Positions 15,502 through 24,858 are shown, counted from the stretch's first letter. The stretch: DNA of 64,000 bases from Streptomyces mangrovisoli (GCF_000974985.2 NZ_LAVA02000034.1:1-64000), one strand, 5' to 3'. Numbers and translations: made by a program. Notes: generated from the letters alone by a model not told the origin.

Positions 15502-15923
15502 CGGGGCCTCCGTGGGGGACGGCGGTGGGCGCGCCCGGACGGGCGCGGTGTTCGGTCGTGCACGGGGTACCTCCGGTCGGTTCACCGCCAGCATCCGGCG
15601 GTGGCCGTCCCCCGTGCGGCGGCCGCCCGCCCCTCACGCCGGGGCCGAGGGTCCCTTCCCGCGGGGGCCGCGGCAGGGCCAGGAGTCCCGGTGCGCGCCG
15701 CGCCCCAGGCGGCGGGAGGAGCCCCGGTGGACCCGACCGACCCGGCGGACCCAGCGGACCCGACCAACCCGGCAGACCCGACGGACCCAGCGGACCCGAC
15801 CGACCCGACCGACCTGGCGGACCCGGCGGACCCGCCAGGACCGGTCGCACGGGCCGGACGGTCGCCGACCAGGGCCGTTCGGCCCCGGGTCCGCAGCGCG
15901 GCGGACACCTAGCGTGCGATGCC
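15502..15923. other. 422-bp divergent intergenic region between radical SAM and narG
   Basis: There is no convincing gene here. It should hold the promoters of both operons and includes the tandem repeat at 15729-15835. I could not recognise a clear -35/-10 pair or an Fnr, NarL or Rex site. A frame in phase with narG is open through the region, but its residues are Gly/Pro/Arg filler. Confidence 0.7.
15729..15835. repeat. GACCCGACC/GACCCGGCG tandem repeats in the narG leader
   Basis: About a dozen degenerate 9-bp units (GGACCCGAC or GGACCCGGC) run in tandem and end about 90 bp upstream of the narG start codon. Confidence 0.85.
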
Positions 15924-18900
15924 ATGGAGAAAGACAAGATCGCGCGCCCCTCCCGGCCGGGCGAAGCCGGAAGCTGGCCGCTGGCCGCCCGCAGGCTGCT
16001 GAACCGACGTGAGGTCTCCGCCGACGGACGCGCCGTCTTCGGCACCGGCGACCCCGCGTGGGAGGGCTTCTACCGCGACCGCTGGGCGCACGACAAGGTG
16101 GTGCGCTCGACCCACGGCGTGAACTGCACGGGCTCGTGCTCGTGGATGGTGTACGTCAAGGACGGCATCATCACCTGGGAGCACCAGGCCACCGACTACC
16201 CGTCGATCGGCACCGACTGCCCCGAGTACGAGCCCCGCGGCTGCCCCCGCGGCGCATCCTTCTCCTGGTACACCTACTCCCCCAGCCGGGTCCGCTACCC
16301 GTATGTGCGCGGTGCGCTGCTGAAGCTGTGGCGCGAGGCGCGGCGCCGTCTCGGCGACCCGGTGGCCGCGTGGGCGGAGATCACCGGCGATCCCGCGAAG
16401 GCCCGCGCCTACAAGCGGGCCCGGGGCAAGGGCGGCCTGGTGCGCGCCACCTGGGACGAGGTGAACGAACTGGTCGCCGCCGCCCATGTGCACACCGTCA
16501 AGGCGTACGGCCCCGACCGGGTGGCGGGCTTCTCCCCCATCCCGGCGATGTCGATGGCCTCCTTCGCGGCGGGCTCCCGCTTCCTGTCGCTGATCGGCGG
16601 CACGCTCCTGTCGTTCTACGACTGGTACGCCGACCTGCCCATCGCCTCCCCGCAGGTCTTCGGCGACCAGACCGACGTGCCGGAGGCCGCGGACTGGTGG
16701 AACGCCGGCTATCTGATCATGTGGGGGTCCAACATCCCGGTGACCCGCACGCCGGACGCGCACTTCCTCACCGAGACCCGCTACAACGGCACGAAGATCG
16801 TCGCGGTCAGTCCCGACTACGCCGACAACGTCAAGCACGCCGACGAGTGGGTGGCCCCGCACCCGGGCACGGACGGGGCCCTGGCGATGGCCATGGGCCA
16901 CGTGATCCTGCGCGAGTTCCTGGTCGACCGTGAAGTGCCTTACTTCCAGGACTACTTGCGCAAGTTCACCGACGCTCCGTTCCTGGTGACCCTGCGCGAG
17001 CACGAGCGGGGTCTGGTGCCGGACGGGTTCCTGACCGCGGCCGACCTCGGCGAGGAGACGGAGAACGCCGGGGCGAAGACCGTCCTGCTGGACTCGGCCA
17101 CCGGCGAGCCGGTCGTGCCGAACGGCTCGCTCGGCTTCCGCTGGGGACAGACCGGGGCGGGTCGCTGGAACCTCGAACTGGGTGACGTGGAGCCCATGTT
17201 GACGCTGCTCGACGGCGCCGAGGACGCCGTCTCCGTGGCGCTGCCACGCTTCGACGAGGGCGCCACGGAGGGCGGCTCGGTCGTGGTGCGGGGCGTGCCG
17301 GTGCGCACGGTCGGCGGCCGCCTGGCGACCACCGTGTTCGATCTGATGCTCGCGCAGTACGGGGTGGCCCGTCCGGGTCTGCCGGGCGACTGGCCGTCCT
17401 CGTACGACGACGCGTCGCGGCCGTACACGCCCGCCTGGCAGGAGACGATCACGTCCGTGCCGGCCGAGCAGGCCGCGCGCATCGCCCGGGAGTTCGCCCG
17501 CAACGCCGAGCGCACCCAGGGCCGTTCGATGATCGCGCTGGGCGCGGGCACCAACCACTGGTACCACTCGGACACCATCTACCGGGCGTTCCTGGCGCTG
17601 ATCACCATGACCGGCTGCCAGGGCGTCAACGGCGGCGGCTGGGCGCACTACGTGGGGCAGGAGAAGGTCCGCCCGATCACCGGCTTCCAGCATCTGGCGT
17701 TCGCCTTCGACTGGCAGCGGCCCACCCGGCACATGGCGGGCACCTCGTACTGGTACCTCAACTCCGACCAGTGGCGCTACGAGGCCTTCGGGCCCGAGGA
17801 GCTGGCCTCGCCGCTCGGTGCCGGACGGTTCGAGGGCAAGGGGTTCGCGGACTGCCTCGCGCAGGCCGTGCGGCTGGGCTGGACGCCCGGCCACCCCGGC
17901 TTCAACCGCAACCCGCTCGACCTGACGGACGAGGCGGCGCGGGCCGGCCGCCCGGTCGCCGACCACATCGTCGACGAACTGAAGTCCGGCAGGCTCAAGT
18001 TCGCCGCCGAGGATCCGGACGATCCGGCCAACTTCCCCCGGGTGCTGACGGTGTGGCGGGCCAACCTGCTCGGTTCCTCCGGCAAGGGCAACGAGTACTT
18101 CCTGCGCCATCTGCTCGGCACGGACGCCGCGGTCCGCTCGGCCGAGACGCCGCCCGAGGCACGCCCGAAGGACGTGGTGTGGCGGGAGGAGGCGCCCGAG
18201 GGCAAGTTGGACCTGCTGGTCTGCATGGACTTCCGGATGACGTCCACCGGGCTGCTCGCCGACGTGGTGCTGCCGGCCGCGACCTGGTACGAGAAGGACG
18301 ACCTGTCCAGCACGGACATGCATCCCTTCGTGCACGCCTTCAGCCCGGCCATCGCGCCGCCCTGGCAGGCCCGCACCGACTACGACACCTTCCTGGCCCT
18401 CGCCGACCGGTTCAGCGAGCTGGCCGCCGAGCATCTGGGCACCCGCACCGACGTGCTCGCCGTGCCGCTGACGCACGACACCCCCGACGAACTCGCCCAG
18501 CCGGGCGGGGTGGTGCGGGACTGGCGGACCGGCGAGTGCGAGCCCGTACCGGGGCGGACCATGCCGAAGCTGGTCGTCGTCGAACGCGACTACGCCGCGA
18601 CCGCGCAGAAGATGCGGGCCATCGGCCCCCTGCTCGACACCCTCGGCACCACCACCAAGGGCGTCACCGTCCACCCGGACCGGGAGCTGGAGGAGTTGCG
18701 GCACCGCATCGGCACCGTGCGGGACGGGATCGCCGCCGGGCGGCCCTCCCTGGCCACCGCGTCGGACCTGTGCGAGGCGATCCTCGCGCTGTCCGGCACC
18801 ACCAACGGGCGCCTGGCGACCGAGGGTTTCAAGGAGATGGAGCGGCAGACCGGCAGCGCGGGCCTGGTGGAGCTGGCGGCCGAACGCGAGGCCGAGCGGA

Positions 18901-19622
18901 TCACCTTCGCCGACACCCGCACCCAGCCGCGCGCCGTGATGACCTCCTACGAGTGGTCGGGCTCGGAGACCGGCGGCCGGCGCTACTCGCCGTTCGTCAT
19001 CAACACCGAACACAAGAAGCCCTGGCACACCCTCACCGGCCGGCAGCACTTCTTCGTCCAGCACGACTGGATGACCGAACTGGGCGAACAACTGCCGGTC
19101 TACCGCCCGCCGTTGAACACACCCCGGCACTACGGGGACGAGCAACTGCACGAGGACGGCCGGGCGGAGGTCACGGTCCGCTATCTCACCCCGCACTCGA
19201 AGTGGTCCATCCACTCCAACTACCAGGACAACAAGTACATGCTCGACCTGTCCCGCGGCGGCCCGGTCATCTGGATGTCCACCGCGGACGCCGAGAAGAT
19301 CGGCGTGCGGGACAACGAGTGGATCGAGGCGTACAACCGCAACGGTGTCGTCGCCGCCCGCGCCGTGGTCACGCACCGGATGCCCGAGGGCACCGTGTAC
19401 ATGTACCACGCCCAGGACCGGAACGTGAACGTGCCGAAGACCGAGGTCAGCGGCAGGCGCGGCGGCATCCACAACTCCCTGACCCGGCTGCTGCTCAAGC
19501 CCACCCATCTCGCGGGCGGCTACGCGCAGTTCACCTACGCCTTCAACTACTACGGCCCGACCGGCAACCAGCGCGACGAGGTCACCGTCATCCGCCGCCG
19601 CAGCCAGGAAGTGGAGTACTGA
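15924..19622 (+). CDS. narG: respiratory nitrate reductase alpha subunit
   Basis: This is a 1232-residue molybdopterin subunit, the usual NarG length. It binds bis-MGD and the FS0 iron-sulfur cluster: His64, Cys68 and Cys72 (THGVNCTGSCSWMVY) are the first ligands. FYDWYADLPIASP followed by QTDVPEAADWWN matches the Mo-binding region, and RTPDAHFLTETRYNG is the cofactor pocket. It reduces nitrate to nitrite in the cytoplasm with quinol electrons passed through NarI and NarH. The first residues MEKDK fit ATG 15924; there is no intact Tat signal. It is the first gene of narGHJI, with a 1-bp gap to narH. Confidence 0.97.
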   Translation: MEKDKIARPSRPGEAGSWPLAARRLLNRREVSADGRAVFGTGDPAWEGFYRDRWAHDKVVRSTHGVNCTGSCSWMVYVKDGIITWEHQATDYPSIGTDCPEYEPRGCPRGASFSWYTYSPSRVRYPYVRGALLKLWREARRRLGDPVAAWAEITGDPAKARAYKRARGKGGLVRATWDEVNELVAAAHVHTVKAYGPDRVAGFSPIPAMSMASFAAGSRFLSLIGGTLLSFYDWYADLPIASPQVFGDQTDVPEAADWWNAGYLIMWGSNIPVTRTPDAHFLTETRYNGTKIVAVSPDYADNVKHADEWVAPHPGTDGALAMAMGHVILREFLVDREVPYFQDYLRKFTDAPFLVTLREHERGLVPDGFLTAADLGEETENAGAKTVLLDSATGEPVVPNGSLGFRWGQTGAGRWNLELGDVEPMLTLLDGAEDAVSVALPRFDEGATEGGSVVVRGVPVRTVGGRLATTVFDLMLAQYGVARPGLPGDWPSSYDDASRPYTPAWQETITSVPAEQAARIAREFARNAERTQGRSMIALGAGTNHWYHSDTIYRAFLALITMTGCQGVNGGGWAHYVGQEKVRPITGFQHLAFAFDWQRPTRHMAGTSYWYLNSDQWRYEAFGPEELASPLGAGRFEGKGFADCLAQAVRLGWTPGHPGFNRNPLDLTDEAARAGRPVADHIVDELKSGRLKFAAEDPDDPANFPRVLTVWRANLLGSSGKGNEYFLRHLLGTDAAVRSAETPPEARPKDVVWREEAPEGKLDLLVCMDFRMTSTGLLADVVLPAATWYEKDDLSSTDMHPFVHAFSPAIAPPWQARTDYDTFLALADRFSELAAEHLGTRTDVLAVPLTHDTPDELAQPGGVVRDWRTGECEPVPGRTMPKLVVVERDYAATAQKMRAIGPLLDTLGTTTKGVTVHPDRELEELRHRIGTVRDGIAAGRPSLATASDLCEAILALSGTTNGRLATEGFKEMERQTGSAGLVELAAEREAERITFADTRTQPRAVMTSYEWSGSETGGRRYSPFVINTEHKKPWHTLTGRQHFFVQHDWMTELGEQLPVYRPPLNTPRHYGDEQLHEDGRAEVTVRYLTPHSKWSIHSNYQDNKYMLDLSRGGPVIWMSTADAEKIGVRDNEWIEAYNRNGVVAARAVVTHRMPEGTVYMYHAQDRNVNVPKTEVSGRRGGIHNSLTRLLLKPTHLAGGYAQFTYAFNYYGPTGNQRDEVTVIRRRSQEVEY

Positions 19623-19623
19623 C

Positions 19624-21222
19624 ATGCCCGGTGACAAGGCCCCGGTGGGACGCGCCGACGTCTCGGAGGAACGCGCCAAGGCCCCGGTGGGACGCGTCAT
19701 GGCCCAGGTGGCGATGGTGATGAACCTCGACAAGTGCATCGGCTGCCACACCTGTTCGGTCACCTGCAAGCAGACGTGGACCAACCGCACCGGCGTCGAG
19801 TACGCCTGGTTCAACAACGTCGAGACCAAGCCCGGCGTCGGCTACCCGCGCCGCTACGAGGACCAGGAGCAGTGGAAGGGCGGCTGGACGCTGGACCGGC
19901 GCGGGCGCCTCGTGCTGCGCTCGGGCGGCCGGGTCAAGCGCCTGCTGTCGCTGTTCTCCAACCCGGACCTGCCGAGCATCGAGGACTACTACGAGCCGGT
20001 CACCTACGACTACGACAACCTGGTCAACGCCCCGGCCGGGAAGGACATCCCGGTCGCCCGGCCCCGCTCCGTGCTCACCGGCCGGCCCACCGAGATCACC
20101 TGGGGCGCGAACTGGGAGGACGGCCTCGGCGGCGCCCCCGAACACGCGGGCGGCGACCCCAACCTGACCGGCGCGTGGGCCGAGAAGGTGAAGTTCGCGT
20201 TCGAGCAGACCTTCCTGTTCCACCTGCCCCGCCTGTGCGAGCACTGCCTCAACCCGGCCTGCGTCTCGGCCTGTCCGTCCGGCGCGATGTACAAGCGGGT
20301 CGAGGACGGCATCGTCCTGGTCGACCAGGACCGCTGCCGCGGCTGGCGGATGTGCGTGACGGCGTGCCCGTACAAGAAGGTGTACGTCAACCACGCCACC
20401 GGCAAGGCCGAGAAGTGCACCTTCTGCTTCCCGCGCATCGAGGCCGGCCAGCCCACCGTCTGCTCGGAGACCTGCGTCGGCCGACTGCGCTACCTCGGCC
20501 TGCTGCTGTACGACGCCGACCGCGTCGGCGCGGCCGCCGCCACCCCGGACGAGCGGGACCTGCTGGACGCCCAGCGTGGTGTCTTCCTCGACCCGTCCGA
20601 CCCCGAAGTGATCGCGGCGGCAAGGGAGTCCGGGATCCCCGAGGACTGGCTGGAGGCGGCCCGCCGCTCCCCGGTGTACGACCTGGTGATGCGCTACAAG
20701 CTGGCGCTGCCGCTGCATCCGGAGTACCGCACGCTGCCGATGGTCTGGTACGTCCCGCCGCTCTCCCCCGTGCTCGACGCCGTCGACGCGGCGGGCGGCG
20801 ACCAGGACGACCCCGACCATGTCTTCGCGGCCGTCACCCGGCTGCGCATCCCCCTGGAGTACCTGGCGGAGCTGTTCACCGCCGGGGACGCCGACGTCGT
20901 GGCCGGAGTTCTCATGAAACTCACCGCGCTGCGCTCGTACATGCGGCAGCGGATCCTGGGTGAGGACGGCGACGAGACCGCGATCAAGGCCGTGGGCCTC
21001 ACCGCGCGAGACGCGCAGGACCTGCACCGGCTGCTGGCCGTCGCCAAGTACCAGGACCGGTACGTCGTCCCCGCGGCGCACAAGGAGGACGCGGCCGCGC
21101 TGACCGCGATGGAGAACCGCTGCCCCGTCGAGACCTCCGGCGAGCCCTCGGACGCAGGCGGCCGGCGCGTGATGCTCGGCATCCCCACCCGGCGCCGCAC
21201 CACCTCGGGAGACCAGGCATGA
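19624..21222 (+). CDS. narH: respiratory nitrate reductase beta subunit
   Basis: This 532-residue electron-transfer subunit has four Cys clusters: CIGCHTCSVTC, CEHCLNPACVSACP, CRGWRMCVTACP (Trp in place of one Cys, as in the 3Fe-4S cluster of known NarH) and CTFC with CSETC. It passes electrons from NarI hemes to NarG. ATG 19624 follows the narG stop by one base and adds 25 residues before the usual MAQVAMVMNLDKC start. That extension contains a duplicated 19-bp stretch (AAGGCCCCGGTGGGACGCG at 19637 and 19678), so ATG 19699 could be the ancestral start. Its TGA overlaps narJ (ATGA). Confidence 0.97.
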   Translation: MPGDKAPVGRADVSEERAKAPVGRVMAQVAMVMNLDKCIGCHTCSVTCKQTWTNRTGVEYAWFNNVETKPGVGYPRRYEDQEQWKGGWTLDRRGRLVLRSGGRVKRLLSLFSNPDLPSIEDYYEPVTYDYDNLVNAPAGKDIPVARPRSVLTGRPTEITWGANWEDGLGGAPEHAGGDPNLTGAWAEKVKFAFEQTFLFHLPRLCEHCLNPACVSACPSGAMYKRVEDGIVLVDQDRCRGWRMCVTACPYKKVYVNHATGKAEKCTFCFPRIEAGQPTVCSETCVGRLRYLGLLLYDADRVGAAAATPDERDLLDAQRGVFLDPSDPEVIAAARESGIPEDWLEAARRSPVYDLVMRYKLALPLHPEYRTLPMVWYVPPLSPVLDAVDAAGGDQDDPDHVFAAVTRLRIPLEYLAELFTAGDADVVAGVLMKLTALRSYMRQRILGEDGDETAIKAVGLTARDAQDLHRLLAVAKYQDRYVVPAAHKEDAAALTAMENRCPVETSGEPSDAGGRRVMLGIPTRRRTTSGDQA

Positions 21223-21998
21223 GCCCGCTGCCCAGCACCCTGCCCGCCATCGTGCGCACCCGCATCCGCGCCTCGGTCCGGCGGCGGCCGCGGCTGACGC
21301 CTCGGGAGGCAGAGGAACGCGCCCTGCTGCTGAGGCTGTTGTCGCTGTGCCTCCAGTACCCGGACGCGGAACTGACCTCCGGACGTCTTGAGTTGGTGGA
21401 GGCGGTGCGCGCTCTGCCTTCCTCTCCGGCCGCTGCTCGGCTGGCCGCCTTCACCGACTGGTTCACGGCCCAGGACCCCGAGGCCCTGGAGAGCCACTAC
21501 GTCGAGACGTTCGACCTGCGCCGCCGGAGCAGCCTCTACCTCACCTACTACCTGCACGGCGACACCCGCCGCCGCGGCATGGCGCTGCTCACGCTGGCGC
21601 AGTCGTACAAGGCCGCCGGCTGGGACATCGGCGGCGGTGAACTGCCCGACCACCTGCCGGTCGTCCTGGAGTTCGCCGCTCTCGCCGGTCCGGGCGCGGG
21701 CGAGGCGCCGCTGCGCCGGCACCGCCGGGGTCTCGGCCTGATCCACCGGGCCCTGGAGGCCGCCGACTCGCCGTACCACCACCTGGTCGGCGCCCTGCTC
21801 ACTCTGCTGCCGCCGCTCTCCGAGGCCGACGAGAAGGCCGTCGCGCGGCTGGCGGCCGAGGGGCCACCGACCGAGGAGGTGGGCCTCGACCCGTACGGGG
21901 CCTACGGGCACGGCGAGTTCGCGCCGCCGGACGCCTTCGTACCACCGCCCGCCGCCCCACCCACATGTCACGCCGAGCACACCGAGAGCGTCCGATGA
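21219..21998 (+). CDS. narJ: nitrate reductase assembly chaperone (delta subunit)
   Basis: This 259-residue, mostly helical TorD/NarJ-type chaperone is needed for molybdenum cofactor and Fe-S loading of NarGH; it is not part of the final enzyme. LLLRLLSLCLQYPD, YVETFDLRRRSSLYLTYY and HGDTRRRGMALL are the conserved NarJ segments, and HLPVVLEFAA follows. The C-terminal about 50 residues are Pro/Glu-rich and variable. ATG 21219 overlaps the narH stop, and its own stop overlaps narI. Confidence 0.95.
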   Translation: MSPLPSTLPAIVRTRIRASVRRRPRLTPREAEERALLLRLLSLCLQYPDAELTSGRLELVEAVRALPSSPAAARLAAFTDWFTAQDPEALESHYVETFDLRRRSSLYLTYYLHGDTRRRGMALLTLAQSYKAAGWDIGGGELPDHLPVVLEFAALAGPGAGEAPLRRHRRGLGLIHRALEAADSPYHHLVGALLTLLPPLSEADEKAVARLAAEGPPTEEVGLDPYGAYGHGEFAPPDAFVPPPAAPPTCHAEHTESVR

Positions 21999-22765
21999 AC
22001 CCGATCGCGGCCGCCGCGCCCAGCGGTACCGACCTGCTGCTGTGGGTCGCCTTCCCCTACATCTGCCTGGCGGTGTTCGTCGTCGGGCATGTCTGGCGCT
22101 ACCGCCAGGACCAGTTCGGCTGGACCTCCCGCACCACCCAGCTCCTCGAACACCGCTGGCTGCGCTGGGGCAGCCCGCTGTTCCACCTCGGCGCGTTCGC
22201 GGTGATCGGCGGCCATGTGGTGGGCCTCGCGGTGCCCGCGTCCTGGACGGAGGCCGCCGGGATCAGCGAACACGCCTACCACCTCACGGCCGTGTCCCTG
22301 GGTTCCGTGGCAGGCGTCGCGATGCTCACCGGCCTGGGCATGCTGTGCGCGCGACGGCTGCTGACCAGGCGGATCCGGCTCACCACCGACCGCAGCGACA
22401 AGGTGCTCTTCCCGCTGCTGTCGGCCACCGTGCTGCTCGGCTTCACCGCCACGGCGACGCACAACGTGTTCGGTCCCGGCTACGACTACCGCGCGACCGT
22501 CTCGGTCTGGTTCCGCGGGGTGTTCACCCTGCACCCGCAGCCCGAGGCCATCGCCGGGGCGCCGCTGCTGTTCCAGCTGCACGCCCTGTGCGCGTGCCTG
22601 CTCTTCGCGGCCTGGCCGTTCACGCGGCTGGTCCATGTGTGGAGCGCCCCGATCGGGTACCTCGCCCGCCCGTACCTCGTCTACCGCCGCCGGGACGGCC
22701 GGGCCGCTGCCCCCGCGGCCACACCCGGGAACCGGTCGGCCTCACGCCCCGGGCGCGCCGCATGA
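21995..22765 (+). CDS. narI: respiratory nitrate reductase gamma subunit (cytochrome b)
   Basis: This 256-residue integral membrane protein with five predicted helices oxidises quinol and feeds electrons to NarH through two hemes b. FVVGHVWRYRQDQFGW, LFHLGAFAVIGGHVVGL (paired His ligands) and FQLHALCACLLFAAWPFTRLVH contain the conserved histidines. ATG 21995 overlaps narJ by 4 bp; the longer upstream frame is ruled out by this coupling. The stop overlaps the VKOR gene by 4 bp, so the operon continues. Confidence 0.95.
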   Translation: MNPIAAAAPSGTDLLLWVAFPYICLAVFVVGHVWRYRQDQFGWTSRTTQLLEHRWLRWGSPLFHLGAFAVIGGHVVGLAVPASWTEAAGISEHAYHLTAVSLGSVAGVAMLTGLGMLCARRLLTRRIRLTTDRSDKVLFPLLSATVLLGFTATATHNVFGPGYDYRATVSVWFRGVFTLHPQPEAIAGAPLLFQLHALCACLLFAAWPFTRLVHVWSAPIGYLARPYLVYRRRDGRAAAPAATPGNRSASRPGRAA

Positions 22766-23397
22766 GCCATCCGCACGCGCTCGCGCCGGACGCCGGTCCC
22801 GTCCCGCGCGAGCGGACCGTGGCCGCGAGCCGCCGGACCGGCCTGGTCCTGCTGCTGACCGGGATCGCCGGCTGGCTCGCCTCCTTCGAACTCGCGGTGG
22901 ATGACTGGCGTTTGCTCCGCGATCCCGGCTACACCCCGCCGTGCAACCTCAGCCCCGTGGTGAACTGCGGCAGCGTCATGTCGAGCGCGGAGGGGCATGT
23001 CTTCGGCTTCCCCAACATGCTCCTCGGCCTCGGCGCCTTCGCCGTGGTGGCGGTGCTGGGTATGGCGGTGCTCTCCGGCGCGCGCCTGCACCGCGCGCTG
23101 TGGCTGGCCCTCGACGCGGGAGCGCTGCTCGCGGTCCTGTTCGTGCACTGGCTGATCAAGCAGTCGCTGTACGACCTCGGGAAGATCTGCCCGTACTGCG
23201 TGGTGGTCTGGACGGTGACCATCGCCCTGTTCTGGTTCGTGACCCTGCACCTGCTGGAGCAGGGAATCGTCCGCGCGCCCCGGGGCGTGCTGGTGGTCCT
23301 GCGGGACACGCAGGGCATGCTGCTCGGCGCCTGGTACGGGGTGATCGTGCTGCTGGTGCTGACCCGGTTCTGGACGTACTGGAGCGGGCTGCTCTGA
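22762..23397 (+). CDS. vitamin K epoxide reductase (VKOR)-family protein
   Basis: This 211-residue membrane protein has about five helices. It has the loop cysteine pair in CNLSPVVNCGSV and the active-site CPYC in GKICPYCVVVW, plus the conserved Ser/Asn-Phe-Pro region VFGFPNML. Bacterial VKOR homologues re-oxidise DsbA-like proteins with quinone and so drive extracytoplasmic disulfide formation. It is the fifth gene of the nar operon (ATGA overlap). It could oxidise cysteines of exported partners or tie thiol redox to the quinone pool used by NarI. Confidence 0.9.
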   Translation: MSHPHALAPDAGPVPRERTVAASRRTGLVLLLTGIAGWLASFELAVDDWRLLRDPGYTPPCNLSPVVNCGSVMSSAEGHVFGFPNMLLGLGAFAVVAVLGMAVLSGARLHRALWLALDAGALLAVLFVHWLIKQSLYDLGKICPYCVVVWTVTIALFWFVTLHLLEQGIVRAPRGVLVVLRDTQGMLLGAWYGVIVLLVLTRFWTYWSGLL

Positions 23398-23429
23398 ACG
23401 GCGTGCCGGAGCAGGCCGCTTCACACGCG

Positions 23430-23461
23430 CTCGGCCCCGACGCGGTTGCTTCGGGGCCGAG
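23430..23461. terminator. nar operon / hmp bidirectional terminator
   Basis: A perfect 11-bp stem, CTCGGCCCCGA (23430-23440) and TCGGGGCCGAG (23451-23461) with a 10-base loop, lies between the convergent VKOR and hmp genes and is followed by a T-containing tail. Confidence 0.85.
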
Positions 23462-23482
23462 TTCGCTTGTTCCGCCGTCGGA

Positions 23483-24688
23483 TCAGTCCTCGCCGTGGGC
23501 CAGCCACAGGTCGGGGCCGAAGACCTCGTAGCGGATGGTGCGGGCGGGGACACCGGCCTTGAGGAGCTGGGTGCGGACGTCCCGCATGAAGGGCAGCGCC
23601 CCGCACAGGTAGACGTCGGCGTCGACGGGGAGGCCGAGCCCGTCCAGGTCCATCAGGCCCTCGTTGCTCCCGGGCTCCGCCTCGGCGTCCTGCTCGTACC
23701 AGAACTCGGCGCTCGCGTCGGCCAGTTGCCCCACCAGACGGCGGGTGTCCGCGCGCAGGGCGTGGTCGGCCGGGGAGCGGTCGGCGTGCAGGACGCGCAC
23801 GGGGCGGGTGGAACCGGTGGCGGCGAGGTGTTCGAGCATGCCCACCAGCGGGGTGCAGCCGATACCGGCGGAGACGAGCAGCAGCGGGGTGTCGGCGTCG
23901 TCGAGGATCACGTCGCCGAACGGGGCGGAGAGGGTCAGTTCGTCCCCGGCGCGGACGGTGCCGTGCAGCAGGCTGGAGACCTCGCCCTCGGGATTCTCGG
24001 CGACGCTCGCCACCCGCTTGACGGTGATGCGCCGCAGGCCGTCGCCGGGGGCGTTGGAGAGGCTGTACTGGCGGGTCTGGTGGATGCCGTCGGTCATCAG
24101 CGCGCGGAGGCTGACGTACTGGCCGGCCCGCGCCTCGGGCAGGGGCCCGCCGTCCGCCGGGCGCAGCAGGAAGGACACGACGTCCGGGGTCTCTTCGCGC
24201 CGCTCGACGACGGTCCACTGGCGCCAGGGCTTGTGCGGGTCGACCTGGGCCTCCTGGTAGAGGCGGGCCTCGCGGGCGATGAGGGCGCCGGCCATCAGCC
24301 AGTAGACCTCGTCCCAGGCGGCGGCGACCTCCGGGGTGACGGCCTCGCCCAGCACCTCGGCTATCGCGCGGAACAGGTACTGGTGGACGATCGTGTACTG
24401 GTCCTCGGTGACGCCGAGCGCGGCGTGCTTGTGGGCGATACGGGCCAGCAGCGCGTCCGGGCGGGCGTCGGGGTCGGCGACCAGGGCGGTCGCGAATCCG
24501 GCGATGGACCCGGCGAGGGCCTGGCGCTGCTCGCCGGTGGCCTGGTTGCCGCGGTTGAACATCCCGTCCAGCAGGGCGGGGTGCTCGGCGAACATGGTGC
24601 CGTAGAAGCGCGTCGTTATCTCGCCGAGAGCCCCGCCGACGGCGGGCAGGGTGGCTCGGACTACGGCGGCCGACTCGGGCGACAGCAT
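23483..24688 (-). CDS. hmp: flavohemoglobin, nitric oxide dioxygenase
   Basis: This 401-residue protein combines an N-terminal globin (about 1-137, proximal His in IAHKHAALG) with a ferredoxin-NADP reductase-like part. The FAD-binding RQYSLSN lies in the first reductase lobe and the NAD-binding GIGCTPLVGML in the second, and it ends in YEVFGPDL. It turns NO plus O2 into nitrate using NAD(P)H. Next to NarGHJI and a nitrite reductase it closes a nitrate-nitrite-NO-nitrate loop and protects the cell. ATG 24688 has GGAGGAG four bases upstream. GCACGTGC at 24711-24718 is the only obvious palindrome close upstream. Confidence 0.95.
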   Translation of the reverse strand: MLSPESAAVVRATLPAVGGALGEITTRFYGTMFAEHPALLDGMFNRGNQATGEQRQALAGSIAGFATALVADPDARPDALLARIAHKHAALGVTEDQYTIVHQYLFRAIAEVLGEAVTPEVAAAWDEVYWLMAGALIAREARLYQEAQVDPHKPWRQWTVVERREETPDVVSFLLRPADGGPLPEARAGQYVSLRALMTDGIHQTRQYSLSNAPGDGLRRITVKRVASVAENPEGEVSSLLHGTVRAGDELTLSAPFGDVILDDADTPLLLVSAGIGCTPLVGMLEHLAATGSTRPVRVLHADRSPADHALRADTRRLVGQLADASAEFWYEQDAEAEPGSNEGLMDLDGLGLPVDADVYLCGALPFMRDVRTQLLKAGVPARTIRYEVFGPDLWLAHGED

Positions 24689-24858
24689 GGGACTCCTCCG
24701 GGAGTTGGGCACGTGCGGGAACGGCACGCCGGCCGGGATCCGCACACCGGGCCCCGGCCGACGCGTCGATGATTGCGCCGACCTCCCATGAACGACAGGG
24801 CCGAACCGCCCTTCCGTCCAGGGCCCGTCGGTCCGGTGACCGCGCCCGGGACGAGCAC

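Noticed and set aside
15525..15923. In-frame open extension of narG toward the left
   Set aside because: The residues are Gly/Pro/Arg filler from the tandem repeat, and ATG 15924 gives the normal NarG start and length.
15909..19829. Very long open frame antisense to narG and narH
   Set aside because: Long antisense frames are expected in GC-rich codon-biased genes; the translation has no family motifs, while narG/narH are unambiguous.
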